Source of the DNA: Paenibacillus contaminans
GTDB taxonomy: Bacteria > Bacillota > Bacilli > Paenibacillales > NBRC-103111
Direction: 5' to 3'
Assembly (NCBI RefSeq): GCF_003285015.1
Contig: NZ_QMFB01000001.1
Span: 558,001-622,000 of the forward strand
DNA length: 64,000 bases
A model generated the notes under the pieces. The model saw only the letters and a list, made by a program, of their open reading frames with translations, was not told the DNA's origin and ran no database searches. The translations under genes and the position numbers were made by a program. Positions 1-8,563 of this stretch are shown here, piece after piece; position 1 is the first letter of the stretch, and each line of letters opens with the position of its first letter.

Positions 1-1023
1 AGCGCCGAGCTGCTTGGCAAAAGCCGGTCGCGTTATGGCGAGCAGGTCGCTTATTACGGCTCGGCCGAGGAAATGATGACGTCAGGTGAAATTGACGGAA
101 TTCTGGTCGCTACGCCGCACTACGATCATCCGCAGCTGGCCATTCAAGCATTTGCGCATGGGCTGCATGTGCTTATCGAGAAGCCTGCCGGCGTGTATAC
201 GAAAAATGTCAGAGAAATGAACGAAGCCGCAAAAGCATCGGGCAAAGTGTTCGCCATCATGTACAACCAGCGTTTGAACCCGATGTACCAGAAGCTTAGA
301 GAGCTTATCGAGAGCGGAGAGCTGGGCGAAATACGCCGCACGAACTGGATCGTAACGAACTGGTACCGCACGCAAAGTTATTACAATATGGGCAGCTGGC
401 GAGCTACCTGGAAAGGGGAAGGCGGAGGCGTGCTGATCAATCAATGCCCGCATCAGCTCGATTTGTGGCATTGGACAACGCTGCTTACGCCGAAACGCAT
501 TCGCGCCCATTGCCAGTTCGGCAAACATCGCAGCATCGAGGTTGAAAACGAAGTGACGGCCTATGTGGAATATGAAAACGGGGCTTCCGGCGTATTCGTA
601 ACGTCGACGGCGGAGTCTCCAGGCACGAACCGTTTCGAGGTGGCCGGTTCGCGCGGGAAAATCGTCATCGAGAACGGAAAAATGTCCTTTTCGCAGCTCC
701 GCCAATCCGAATCGGAATTTAATGCCGCATGTACCAATCCGTTCGGTTCGCCTGAATGCTGGAATATTGACATTCCTGTTCCGCCGGGGGATGGACCGCA
801 GCATAAAGGCATTTTGCAAAACTGGACGAATGCGGTATTGAATGGAGAACCGCTGATCGCGCCGGGACAAGAAGGGATACACGGGCTGATGCTGTCCAAT
901 GCGATGCTGCTGTCGACATGGACGGACCAGTGGGTCGATTTCCCGATCGATGAAGAACGGTTTTACAACGAGCTCCAGCAAAGGATCCGAATGTCGGAAT
1001 CCAGGCAGGAGGCAGTCAGATGA
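1..1023 (+). CDS. Gfo/Idh/MocA-family oxidoreductase (5' end outside window)
   Basis: The reading frame is open from base 1, so the N-terminal NAD(P)-binding fold is mostly missing. What remains begins at the end of the Rossmann domain (ILVATPHYDHPQLAIQAF, then the family motif EKPAG) and continues into the C-terminal alpha/beta substrate domain (GGVLINQCPHQLDLWHW, which carries the usual active-site histidines). Members oxidise or epimerise sugars, inositols or sugar acids in the cytosol with NAD(P). It overlaps the next gene by 4 bases (ATGA), so the two are translationally coupled. The substrate cannot be read from the sequence; the context of GH88 and GH106-like hydrolases points to a plant- or microbe-derived glycan sugar. 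Confidence 0.93.
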   Translation, partial: SAELLGKSRSRYGEQVAYYGSAEEMMTSGEIDGILVATPHYDHPQLAIQAFAHGLHVLIEKPAGVYTKNVREMNEAAKASGKVFAIMYNQRLNPMYQKLRELIESGELGEIRRTNWIVTNWYRTQSYYNMGSWRATWKGEGGGVLINQCPHQLDLWHWTTLLTPKRIRAHCQFGKHRSIEVENEVTAYVEYENGASGVFVTSTAESPGTNRFEVAGSRGKIVIENGKMSFSQLRQSESEFNAACTNPFGSPECWNIDIPVPPGDGPQHKGILQNWTNAVLNGEPLIAPGQEGIHGLMLSNAMLLSTWTDQWVDFPIDEERFYNELQQRIRMSESRQEAVR

Positions 1024-1799
1024 AAGTAAACCAGATTGCCGTACAGCTGTTTACCGTGCGCGATTTTACCCAAACGGCGGAGGACCTGGATACGACATTC
1101 GGCAAGATCGCAGAGATCGGATACAAAGCTGTTCAGATTTCATGCATCGGACCGATAAAAGCGGAGGTTGTCAAAGAGCTGGCCGATAAGCACGGCTTGG
1201 CAATATGTGCTACCCATAACAGCTACGACCGTTTTGTAAATGATTTGGATGCGGTCATATCGGAGCATTTGCTTTGGAACTGCCGTTACGCGGGCGTCGG
1301 GATTATGCCGCCTGCATTCCGCGAGCGCGGAAAAGACGGCTATATAGCCTTTGCGGAAGCATTTAACCGGATCGGGAGCCGGCTTCGCGAGTTTGGCATT
1401 CAGTTCGTTTATCACAATCACCGATTCGAGTATGAACGGTTTGCCGGACAAACAGGTATGGATTGGATGCTTCAATATGGAGAGCCGGAAGCTTTCCAAT
1501 TCGAGCTGGATACTTATTGGGCACAGGCCGGCGGCGCAGATCCGGCTGCTTGGATCCATAAGCTTGACGGAAGAATGAAGGTCATCCATCTCAAGGATAT
1601 GGAGATTGTCGATAATGAGCCGTGTTATGCGGAAGTCGGAAGCGGCAATATGAACTGGCCTGCCATATTCGAAGCTTGCCGGGAAACCGGGATGGAATGG
1701 TATGTGGTTGAACAGGATACTTGCCGCGGAAACCCGTTCGAGAGTATTGCGACAAGCTACGAATATTTGTTGAAGCATGCCGATCCGAGTGACTGCTAG
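1020..1799 (+). CDS. Sugar phosphate isomerase/epimerase (TIM barrel, AP-endonuclease-2 fold)
   Basis: A 259-residue protein of the xylose-isomerase-like TIM-barrel family. Visible motifs are the metal-site strands YHNHRFEY, FELDTYW, VIHLKD and the terminal VVEQD. AGGAGG at 1007-1012 lies 7 bases before the ATG, which overlaps the stop of the preceding dehydrogenase. Family members isomerise or epimerise keto sugars or dehydrate inositol intermediates using a divalent metal. Pairing with a Gfo/Idh/MocA dehydrogenase is a recurrent arrangement in which the dehydrogenase makes a keto sugar that this enzyme rearranges. The exact substrate is unknown. There is no signal peptide, so it is cytosolic. 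Confidence 0.9.
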   Translation: MKVNQIAVQLFTVRDFTQTAEDLDTTFGKIAEIGYKAVQISCIGPIKAEVVKELADKHGLAICATHNSYDRFVNDLDAVISEHLLWNCRYAGVGIMPPAFRERGKDGYIAFAEAFNRIGSRLREFGIQFVYHNHRFEYERFAGQTGMDWMLQYGEPEAFQFELDTYWAQAGGADPAAWIHKLDGRMKVIHLKDMEIVDNEPCYAEVGSGNMNWPAIFEACRETGMEWYVVEQDTCRGNPFESIATSYEYLLKHADPSDC

Positions 1800-1906
1800 T
1801 AAAGCGAAGTACCTTGCGGCAGACAGACGAGCTGGGGAGAAGCAACGAATGACTGACTAACAGAGGAAGTACCGCCCAAAAATCTGATGAACAGGAGAGG
1901 AGTACC

Positions 1907-4894
1907 GTGCAAATGGAGGACAGGGGCTGTTTGTCCAAGCATGGGCCGATTTCGTTCTGGTTTCTTAACCACGATCTGGAAGACGATGAGCTCATATGGC
2001 AAATGGACCAGATGAAGGACAAAGGGTTTCGCGGAGTCATGATTCATCCGAGAGACGGCCTGCTCGTTCCGTATTTATCGGAGCTTTGGTTCGATAAGGT
2101 GAAGCTGATTATCGACCACTGCCGGTCCATCGGCTTGCAAACGTGGCTATATGATGAAGATCCTTTTCCCAGCGGCGATGCAGGCGGAAAAATTGCGATG
2201 GAGCATCCGGAGCTAAGACCGCGCGTGCTGGATATGTACCGTTCGGATACGTCAGGCGGACGTATCCGGTTCGACTTTGGCGCGGGTAAGCTGCTGAAGG
2301 TGCAAGCTTACGCTCGTGACGCAACCGGCCGGTTGCATGGAGTCCCGCTCGACCTGACTGCGCATGCAGGGACGATTCGCATGGACTGGGAGCCCGTTTC
2401 CGAACGGTTCGCGACGTATTATTTGCCTTACGAGGACTACGGAAGCAAGCACTGGCGCACAAGGACGGATAAGCCAAGCTTTCGGGTAGATGCGGTTTTG
2501 CCTGAGGGAGAGTGGACGATCGCTGCTTTTGTTGTGCGTACGCTGGATTTTTATGTCGATTTGCTCAATCCGTCGACAACCGAAACGTTTATCCGGCTGA
2601 CGCATGATCAATATGCAAGCAGGTTTGGCAGCCATTTCGGCCAAAGCATTCCCGGTATGTTTACGGACGAACCGCAGTTGATGGGACATCATCCATGGAC
2701 GGACAAATTCCCGGAATTCTTCGAATTTCAATATGGTTATGACATTTTAAACGATCTTCTTCATTTGTTTACTACGGTCGATAACCGTACGCCGCAAATC
2801 CGTCATGATTATCGTTTTGCGCTGAGCCGGCTTTTTCAGCATGCTTACATCGAGCCCATTGCGAAATGGTGTGCGGAGCACGGTCTCGCAAGCTCCGGCC
2901 ACATTAGTCCGGAAGAGGATCCGGTCGGCCAAACCTACAAAGCGCCGTATTTGCTTTCCCAGCTGAAAAAGCTCGATATTCCCGGTACGGATCTGATTAC
3001 CGATTTGACGGGCAGCCGTCAGTTTCCGCTTCTTCACTTGGGACCCAAAATGGCAAGCTCGGCCGCTCATTTGCAGAGCGGTACGTTGGCTTCAGCCGAA
3101 GCGTACGGAGCGAACAGTTGGTCGCTAAGCTTAGCCGATATGAAGCGCAAGGCGGATTGGCTGTTCGTCCTCGGCATTAACGAGCTGATTACGCACGGGC
3201 AATATTATTCGATCGACGGCAGACGAAAGCAGGAAGCGCCTCCTTCCTTGTTTTATCAATCGGGATTATGGGACTTTTATGAAACGTGGTCGCGTTATAT
3301 CGCCGATCGGACGGGGAAATTGAAGGAAGGGACGCATCGCTGCCCTATTCTCCTTTACTACCCGCAGCCAAGCTTCGACGCTTTGCTGCCCGACCGGTTC
3401 AAGGAAGCGGATCAGCTGCGCGATAGCTTTGGCAAGCTCGTTCATTTGCTCCTCTCGAACCAATGGGATTTCGATTTGGTCGACAAGGAATCGCTGCTTG
3501 AAATGACGATCGATCAAGGAAAATGGAAAGGCAAGACGGAGCGGTACGACTTGCTGATCATGCCTTTCACGTATTTGATGGAGCAAGATTTGCTCGATTT
3601 ATGCAGCATGGCGCAACAAGCCGGAGCTTTGGTTTGGGATGCGGGGGAGCATGCCGTCTACGGGTCAGCGGTTTCATTAGACGAACTGGTGCCTCGATTA
3701 AATACATCCATACAGCGAAGTTACCGGTTATATGGAGAACAAGGTCAGGATATGGATGAAGTATATGTGCTGGAACGCAAGCTGGAAGGAAAAATACGGC
3801 TGTTTCTAGTAAATGCACTGGACGTTTGGCGGACAGGAACCGTGGCATTCACGGATTGCGAATGCATGGAACGTTTTCTTTTGCCGCCTTCCGGCTCACT
3901 AATGCTGGATTTTGATCTTGCTTCGTCTACAATCGAATGGCATCACGAAAGAGATTCCGCTCATGTCGAGCTGGCTTATCTGATGGAGCAGCGGAAGCCG
4001 TTTGCTGATAAACAGGTAATCGCCGACAATTGGACGGTAACGGCTTGTGCGGATAATGTATATGTTTGCTCCGATTTTTTTCCATGGCGCACGCATTCGA
4101 CGGAAACGATAACGGGAATCACGAATCATGCTCCCTTCAATGTGATGAAGAATGCCGGAGAGTTTCATGGACCGGCAAGGTTGTTTTCCCGTTTTTTCAC
4201 ATCGGGTTCGAGCAGCCGCATCATGCTCGTTTATGAGCAGTCGGCATGGGAAGGTATGGCTGAAATTTATGTAAACGGGAGTCTGGTGGATGAATTCAAG
4301 CGCTGCCGCAGGTTCGACACGAATAATTACGAAGCCGATGTGACACCATTCCTGACTAGTATGGAGCCTGGGAGAAGTTCGCTTAACTGGCTAGAAGTCC
4401 GCTTCCCGCAAGGAGGTATTCTGAGAGAGCCGCTGCGCTTGTATGGGGATTTCACGGTTACAGATGCCGAAGCCGGGAACCTGTTGTTCGATCCGGTCAT
4501 TAAACCGGTGTCATACGGCAAAGGCTTTCGGGAGCTTGGTTATCCTCACTATTCCGGCCAGTTGTCGTATCGGAGACATGTCGAGGTGCCCGCGCATTGG
4601 TTCGGACATGAGTCGGAACAGCCCAAAGCGCCGATTTATTTACACGCGGAACGTATACGGGACGCTGCCGTCGTATTCATAAACGGTGCGGAGCTGCCCA
4701 AAATCGTTATGGAACCGTTCCTTTGGGAAGTTACGGACTATGTGAAGCCAAACGATAACAAGTTTGAAATTCGTGTCGGCAATCATCCCGGCGCTCTGCT
4801 TGAAGGGGCGGAGAATGATGCGGGGATATTCGGCGAAATCAGTCTGATCTTAGATAACGAAGTTCGTTTGCCGCCGGTTTTGAATAGAAAGTGA
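1907..4894 (+). CDS. GH106-like glycoside hydrolase
   Basis: A 995-residue protein starting at GTG 1907, with GGAGAGGAG ending 4 bases upstream. The N-terminal barrel shows the pattern typical of alpha-L-rhamnosidase-like (GH106-related) proteins: FWFLNHDLEDDELIWQM, GVMIHPRDGL, TWLYDEDPFPSGDAGG and FTDEPQL. The C-terminal third has beta-sandwich features such as VYVNGS-like strands. There is no signal peptide, so the enzyme probably acts in the cytosol on imported oligosaccharides. Assignment to GH106 itself is tentative, since several unclassified families share these motifs, and no catalytic acid can be named confidently. The 107 bases before it contain no terminator, so it may be co-transcribed with the upstream pair. 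Confidence 0.75.
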   Translation: MQMEDRGCLSKHGPISFWFLNHDLEDDELIWQMDQMKDKGFRGVMIHPRDGLLVPYLSELWFDKVKLIIDHCRSIGLQTWLYDEDPFPSGDAGGKIAMEHPELRPRVLDMYRSDTSGGRIRFDFGAGKLLKVQAYARDATGRLHGVPLDLTAHAGTIRMDWEPVSERFATYYLPYEDYGSKHWRTRTDKPSFRVDAVLPEGEWTIAAFVVRTLDFYVDLLNPSTTETFIRLTHDQYASRFGSHFGQSIPGMFTDEPQLMGHHPWTDKFPEFFEFQYGYDILNDLLHLFTTVDNRTPQIRHDYRFALSRLFQHAYIEPIAKWCAEHGLASSGHISPEEDPVGQTYKAPYLLSQLKKLDIPGTDLITDLTGSRQFPLLHLGPKMASSAAHLQSGTLASAEAYGANSWSLSLADMKRKADWLFVLGINELITHGQYYSIDGRRKQEAPPSLFYQSGLWDFYETWSRYIADRTGKLKEGTHRCPILLYYPQPSFDALLPDRFKEADQLRDSFGKLVHLLLSNQWDFDLVDKESLLEMTIDQGKWKGKTERYDLLIMPFTYLMEQDLLDLCSMAQQAGALVWDAGEHAVYGSAVSLDELVPRLNTSIQRSYRLYGEQGQDMDEVYVLERKLEGKIRLFLVNALDVWRTGTVAFTDCECMERFLLPPSGSLMLDFDLASSTIEWHHERDSAHVELAYLMEQRKPFADKQVIADNWTVTACADNVYVCSDFFPWRTHSTETITGITNHAPFNVMKNAGEFHGPARLFSRFFTSGSSSRIMLVYEQSAWEGMAEIYVNGSLVDEFKRCRRFDTNNYEADVTPFLTSMEPGRSSLNWLEVRFPQGGILREPLRLYGDFTVTDAEAGNLLFDPVIKPVSYGKGFRELGYPHYSGQLSYRRHVEVPAHWFGHESEQPKAPIYLHAERIRDAAVVFINGAELPKIVMEPFLWEVTDYVKPNDNKFEIRVGNHPGALLEGAENDAGIFGEISLILDNEVRLPPVLNRK

Positions 4895-4921
4895 AAACGA
4901 TAAACGTGAGGAGTTGCTGCG

Positions 4922-5704
4922 ATGTATAAAGTCGGTTGGTGTGCCGAAATACAAGGCGTACATGCCGTTAAAGAGAACGGCTACGATTTTATCGAATGCG
5001 CTTTGGTCAGCTTATGTCTTGAGGATGCCGAAGCGTACCGGAAAGTAATGCCGGACTATCGGAACAGCGCTTTGCCGCTCTGGGCGTTTAACGGCTTTTT
5101 TCCCGGCGATCTCAAGGTCGTAGGGGAAGCGATAGAGAAAGCCCGAATACGGAACTATGTCGCTCGCGCCGCCGAAGCGCTGCATACGGTCGGGGCGAAA
5201 ATTGCCGTTCTCGGCAGCGGAGGAGCAAGGCGCATCCCCGAGGGCTGGGAATACGCGCGGGCGGAGGAGCAGTTTCTTGAGCTGCTGCAGCTTATCTCGG
5301 CTCATTTTAAGGGAACGGGCGTCACATTGGCAATCGAACCGTTGAATAAGCGGGAATGCAATTTTATCAATCGCGTTTCGGAAGGGGTTAAGCTTGCAGC
5401 GCTTGTCAATCAGCCTGAAATCCGCGTGCTTGCAGATTTCTATCATATGCAGGAAGAAGGAGAAACGGTGGATGCGATCATGGAGCATAAAGCATGGCTG
5501 GCCCATATCCATCTTGCCGATACCGGTAGAAAGTCCCCGGGAACAGGCATTTATCCTTATGCGGCTTTGGCGGAGCAATTGAAAAACAGCGGCTATGAAG
5601 GCATGCTGTCCGTCGAGTGCTTGAGCAGCGATCCGACTGTCGAGCTTCCGCAAAGCCGAAGCTACATCGAAACGGTGTTCAACGATAAACTTGCGGAAAA
5701 ATAG
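4922..5704 (+). CDS. Sugar isomerase/epimerase (TIM barrel, tagatose/psicose-3-epimerase-like)
   Basis: A 260-residue TIM-barrel protein. Metal-binding strands are recognisable: AIEPLNKRECNFI (glutamate), VLADFYHM (aspartate), AHIHLADT and MLSVEC (second glutamate), in the order used by D-tagatose/D-psicose 3-epimerases and hydroxypyruvate isomerase-like proteins. GAGGAG sits about 8 bases before the ATG. It follows the GH106-like gene by 27 bases and probably belongs to the same transcript. The next gene has its own promoter, so this gene likely closes the first operon. Function is inferred as epimerisation of a free or phosphorylated sugar; the substrate is unknown. Confidence 0.88.
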   Translation: MYKVGWCAEIQGVHAVKENGYDFIECALVSLCLEDAEAYRKVMPDYRNSALPLWAFNGFFPGDLKVVGEAIEKARIRNYVARAAEALHTVGAKIAVLGSGGARRIPEGWEYARAEEQFLELLQLISAHFKGTGVTLAIEPLNKRECNFINRVSEGVKLAALVNQPEIRVLADFYHMQEEGETVDAIMEHKAWLAHIHLADTGRKSPGTGIYPYAALAEQLKNSGYEGMLSVECLSSDPTVELPQSRSYIETVFNDKLAEK

Positions 5705-5718
5705 ACAATATCGGCTAA

Positions 5719-5767
5719 CGAAACGCAATAAAAGCCTGTTTTTTAGCGATTGCGGCGTTTTTATAAT
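5719..5767 (+). promoter_or_regulatory. AAGCCTGT-box promoter, copy A
   Basis: A 21-base box at 5719-5739 ends in AAAGCCTGT and is followed, after 22 bases, by a perfect TATAAT at 5762-5767. No good -35 hexamer is present at normal spacing, which suggests activator dependence. The same box occurs at 15964-15984 and 21146-21166 with the same distance (22-23 bases) to TATAAT. It places transcription start near 5774, upstream of the TTG start at 5820. Confidence 0.65.
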
Positions 5768-5819
5768 GAAGCATAGAGGCCCATTACACTTTTATATGGC
5801 AATTTTGGGGGGGTATCCT

Positions 5820-6962
5820 TTGATCGACATTGCGGTTATCGGTTACGGATTCAGGGGCAAAGTGCTCAGCGACATCATGTTGAAATTGAATGATAAGGTT
5901 CGAATTTCGGCGATTGCCGATCCCCGCAGGCGGGAGATTGCGGAACAGTTGGGAGAACGCGCTGCCGGCATTCGTTTTTACGATACGGAAGACGAGCTTT
6001 TGGCGCAGGAGAAGCCGGACGGCATCATCATCGGCACCCGCTGCTCCTCCCACACCTCCATTGCGCTCAAGGTACTGGCCAGAAAAATTCCTTGCATTTT
6101 GGAAAAGCCGGTTTCAACGACGCTGCCTGACTTATTGGCGTTAAAGGAAGCTTACGAGTCGAGCGGTACGGTGGTAGCGGTTCCGTTCGCCTTGCGCTTG
6201 AACCCGCTTGGCCTCGCCGCCAAGGAAATTGCCGATTCCGGCAAGCTCGGAACGATCGAACACGTGCAGGCTGTCAACAACGTCCATTACGGCTCCGTTT
6301 ATTTTCAGAACTGGTATCGGGACGAACGGGAGACGGGCGGCATGTTCCTGCAGAAGGCGACGCATGATTTTGATCTCATACAATATATATTGAATCTTAA
6401 GCCGACCTGGGTCAGCGCAATGAAATCCAAGCAAATTTTCAAGGGCGACAAGCCTGCGGGCTTAATCTGTGAACGCTGCGACGAACAGCTGACTTGTCCT
6501 GAAAGCGCTGTTTTGCACAAGCAAAAAGGGGAGCCCGTCCACGGAAATCAATGCTGCTTTGCGGTAGATACCGGCAATGAGGATTCCGGCAGCGCGCTCA
6601 TCGAATATGAGAACGGGATGCATGCCAGCTATTCGCATAATTTTTTTGCCAGAAATCATGCAGCAACGAGGAAATTTCGCTTTTTGGGCTATAAAGGAAC
6701 GATGGAATTCGATTATCATACGAATAGGCTCCAAGTTTTTATGCATCACTCCAAACGCGTCGAGACATACGAAATTCCTTACGGAAACGATACGCATGGC
6801 GGCGGCGACATTGCCGTTTGCCAAAGCTTGCTCGATACGATTTCGAAAGGGCTGCCGGCCCGTACGCGTATGGAAGACGCTTTACTTAGCGCTTTGCTTT
6901 GCATAAAAGCGAGACAAGCGGCTGAAACGCGAGTATACGAGCAAGTAGCTTGGCCGAGTTGA
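5820..6962 (+). CDS. Gfo/Idh/MocA-family oxidoreductase with a cysteine-rich insert
   Basis: A 380-residue protein if started at TTG 5820, which follows seven G bases (5807-5813) and gives the Rossmann start IDIAVIGYGFRG. The frame stays open to 5691, but upstream ATGs would overlap the previous gene and the TATAAT at 5762. The catalytic-lobe motif EKPVSTT and the later FLQKATHDFDLIQY are typical of the family. Between roughly residues 210 and 245 is a segment with four or more cysteines (CERCDEQLTC, then QCC) that could hold a metal or disulfides; this is seen in some sugar dehydrogenase subfamilies. It is probably a cytosolic NAD(P)-dependent sugar dehydrogenase controlled by the box promoter just upstream. 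Confidence 0.88.
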   Translation: MIDIAVIGYGFRGKVLSDIMLKLNDKVRISAIADPRRREIAEQLGERAAGIRFYDTEDELLAQEKPDGIIIGTRCSSHTSIALKVLARKIPCILEKPVSTTLPDLLALKEAYESSGTVVAVPFALRLNPLGLAAKEIADSGKLGTIEHVQAVNNVHYGSVYFQNWYRDERETGGMFLQKATHDFDLIQYILNLKPTWVSAMKSKQIFKGDKPAGLICERCDEQLTCPESAVLHKQKGEPVHGNQCCFAVDTGNEDSGSALIEYENGMHASYSHNFFARNHAATRKFRFLGYKGTMEFDYHTNRLQVFMHHSKRVETYEIPYGNDTHGGGDIAVCQSLLDTISKGLPARTRMEDALLSALLCIKARQAAETRVYEQVAWPS

Positions 6963-6987
6963 TTTTCTTATAAAGGAGCATGCAAAG

Positions 6988-8562
6988 ATGAAGCTTCACT
7001 ATTCTTTGGATTCCGCGATCGTACTGGACGAGGAACAGGGAAAACGGATCTTGGAAAGCTTGCGGAAGGCAAATGTCGGTACGATTTGGCTCTGGGGATT
7101 TTTCTTCGGCAAGCTTTGGTCGCCGATTCCAGACATGGTGCGGGCTGCAGCTGTTTTGCGGGATGCCGGCTTTGAGGTCGGCGTTATTCAGCTTCCTGTC
7201 GGACACCCTGGCAACGGATTGAATCCGGAGGACGATTCGCTGGATTTGAAGCTCCCTTCCCATTGGCGTTACCGGGTCAGCCGGGAAGGGGAGGACGTCT
7301 ATTATTGCGCGGACATCGAACCCAATATGATTGCGGACAATCGTTCGTCGATCGAACAGCTGACGAAGGAAGGTTTTACCAAATTTTTTATGGACGACGA
7401 TTTGCGTATGGGCAATTGGGGAAAGGACATCGAAGGAAGCTTTGACGAACAAAGCATCGCATCGTTTAATGCCGCTTACGGCTGGAACGTCGATCGTTCC
7501 GAGCTTCATGCCATTTTGAACGCGGACGTCCAATCACTGATCAAAAAAGACTGGGTACGCTACAATTGCGAGAAGCTCGCCGGATTTATGGATGCGATGG
7601 CGCTCCCCGGAACGGAACTGGGCCTAATGGTCATGCATTTGGGCGATGAACGTCACGGCATCGATATTTCGATGCTGAACGAGCGGGTGCCGGACTGCAT
7701 GTTCCGGGTCGGCGAGTCCCATTTCAGCGATCAAGTGTTTCAGACGCCTGAGGACAAGGCGGACGAGATGTTCAGCATGATGCTTCATCTGGATGCGATG
7801 GGAAGAGATCGCACGTTCAGCGAAACGACCGTGTTTCCCCCGCGTGCGCTGAGCGAAAAGCATCTGGTTTATAAAGCCCAAATGGCTTTGGCACTGGGGA
7901 TACCCAATATTTTGTTTATGAGCGGCACTTGGCTTATTAGCGAAAGCTATTGGGAGAAGGTGGAGGAAAGCCGTCCGCAATTGCTGCAGCTTGACCGTTA
8001 CTTGAATGCTCCGCGAGCTTATCCCGTTCATGTCGCTTACGGCACACACGGATATGTCGAATCGATCGATGTCAATCTGCTTCCCTTATTTGCCGGTTTG
8101 CCGGCTATCCCCATGCGCAGCGGAAGAGAGGTTTATCATGAGTCCGGCGGCGGGGAATGCTTGCTGTTTTTCGGAGCGCAAGACATTACGCCGGAATGGG
8201 AAACCCGATTTGCGAAGTATAGCAGAATCATCATGGATCAAACGGCAATCGAGCGGAATGAATCGAAGCTGAGAAGCGGCGGAATCGTTTATGAACGATG
8301 GGAGCGGGAGAGCGATTCCGGTACGGAGGAGCGCATTCAGCTGCTGCGTAAGAAGCTGGCGGACGGGAATATGGCTTTTCCAAGCGTCAGCAAAGGGGAT
8401 TTTGTCTCGCTAATCTGGCTGAAGGAAGCGGATACGGTCATCCTGTTAAATCTGGAGGATAAGCCGAAGCAAGCGGCTCTAACTTATTTGGGGGCCGAGC
8501 GGGAAGTGGAAATGGGCGCTTTGGAAATCGTTTGCTTGCCGTTATCGCGACAGGGGGAATGA
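6988..8562 (+). CDS. Unrecognised protein of a sugar-degradation operon, possible TIM-barrel hydrolase
   Basis: A 524-residue protein I do not recognise. It starts at ATG 6988, about 9 bases after AAAGGAG, has no signal peptide and is probably cytosolic. The N-terminal 350 residues look like a (beta/alpha)8 barrel: TIWLWGFFFGKLW, FEVGVIQLPVGHPGN, FTKFFMDDDLRMGNWG, LGLMVMHLGDERHG and PNILFMSGTW are strand-end segments rich in acidic residues. The C-terminal 150 residues look like a beta-rich accessory domain. It sits between a dehydrogenase and a GH88 gene with a 1-base gap to the latter, so a glycosidase-like role is likely but unproven. Confidence 0.6.
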   Translation: MKLHYSLDSAIVLDEEQGKRILESLRKANVGTIWLWGFFFGKLWSPIPDMVRAAAVLRDAGFEVGVIQLPVGHPGNGLNPEDDSLDLKLPSHWRYRVSREGEDVYYCADIEPNMIADNRSSIEQLTKEGFTKFFMDDDLRMGNWGKDIEGSFDEQSIASFNAAYGWNVDRSELHAILNADVQSLIKKDWVRYNCEKLAGFMDAMALPGTELGLMVMHLGDERHGIDISMLNERVPDCMFRVGESHFSDQVFQTPEDKADEMFSMMLHLDAMGRDRTFSETTVFPPRALSEKHLVYKAQMALALGIPNILFMSGTWLISESYWEKVEESRPQLLQLDRYLNAPRAYPVHVAYGTHGYVESIDVNLLPLFAGLPAIPMRSGREVYHESGGGECLLFFGAQDITPEWETRFAKYSRIIMDQTAIERNESKLRSGGIVYERWERESDSGTEERIQLLRKKLADGNMAFPSVSKGDFVSLIWLKEADTVILLNLEDKPKQAALTYLGAEREVEMGALEIVCLPLSRQGE

Positions 8563-8563
8563 C

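Noticed and set aside
82..981. Long antisense frame opposite the first dehydrogenase
   Set aside because: It is a shadow of the real + strand gene; composition and lack of motifs give no support. Many similar antisense frames across the window were dismissed for the same reason.
1800..1906. Three GAAGTACC-like segments before the GH106-like gene
   Set aside because: The copies are short and one is a ribosome-site overlap; no consistent spacing or symmetry was seen.
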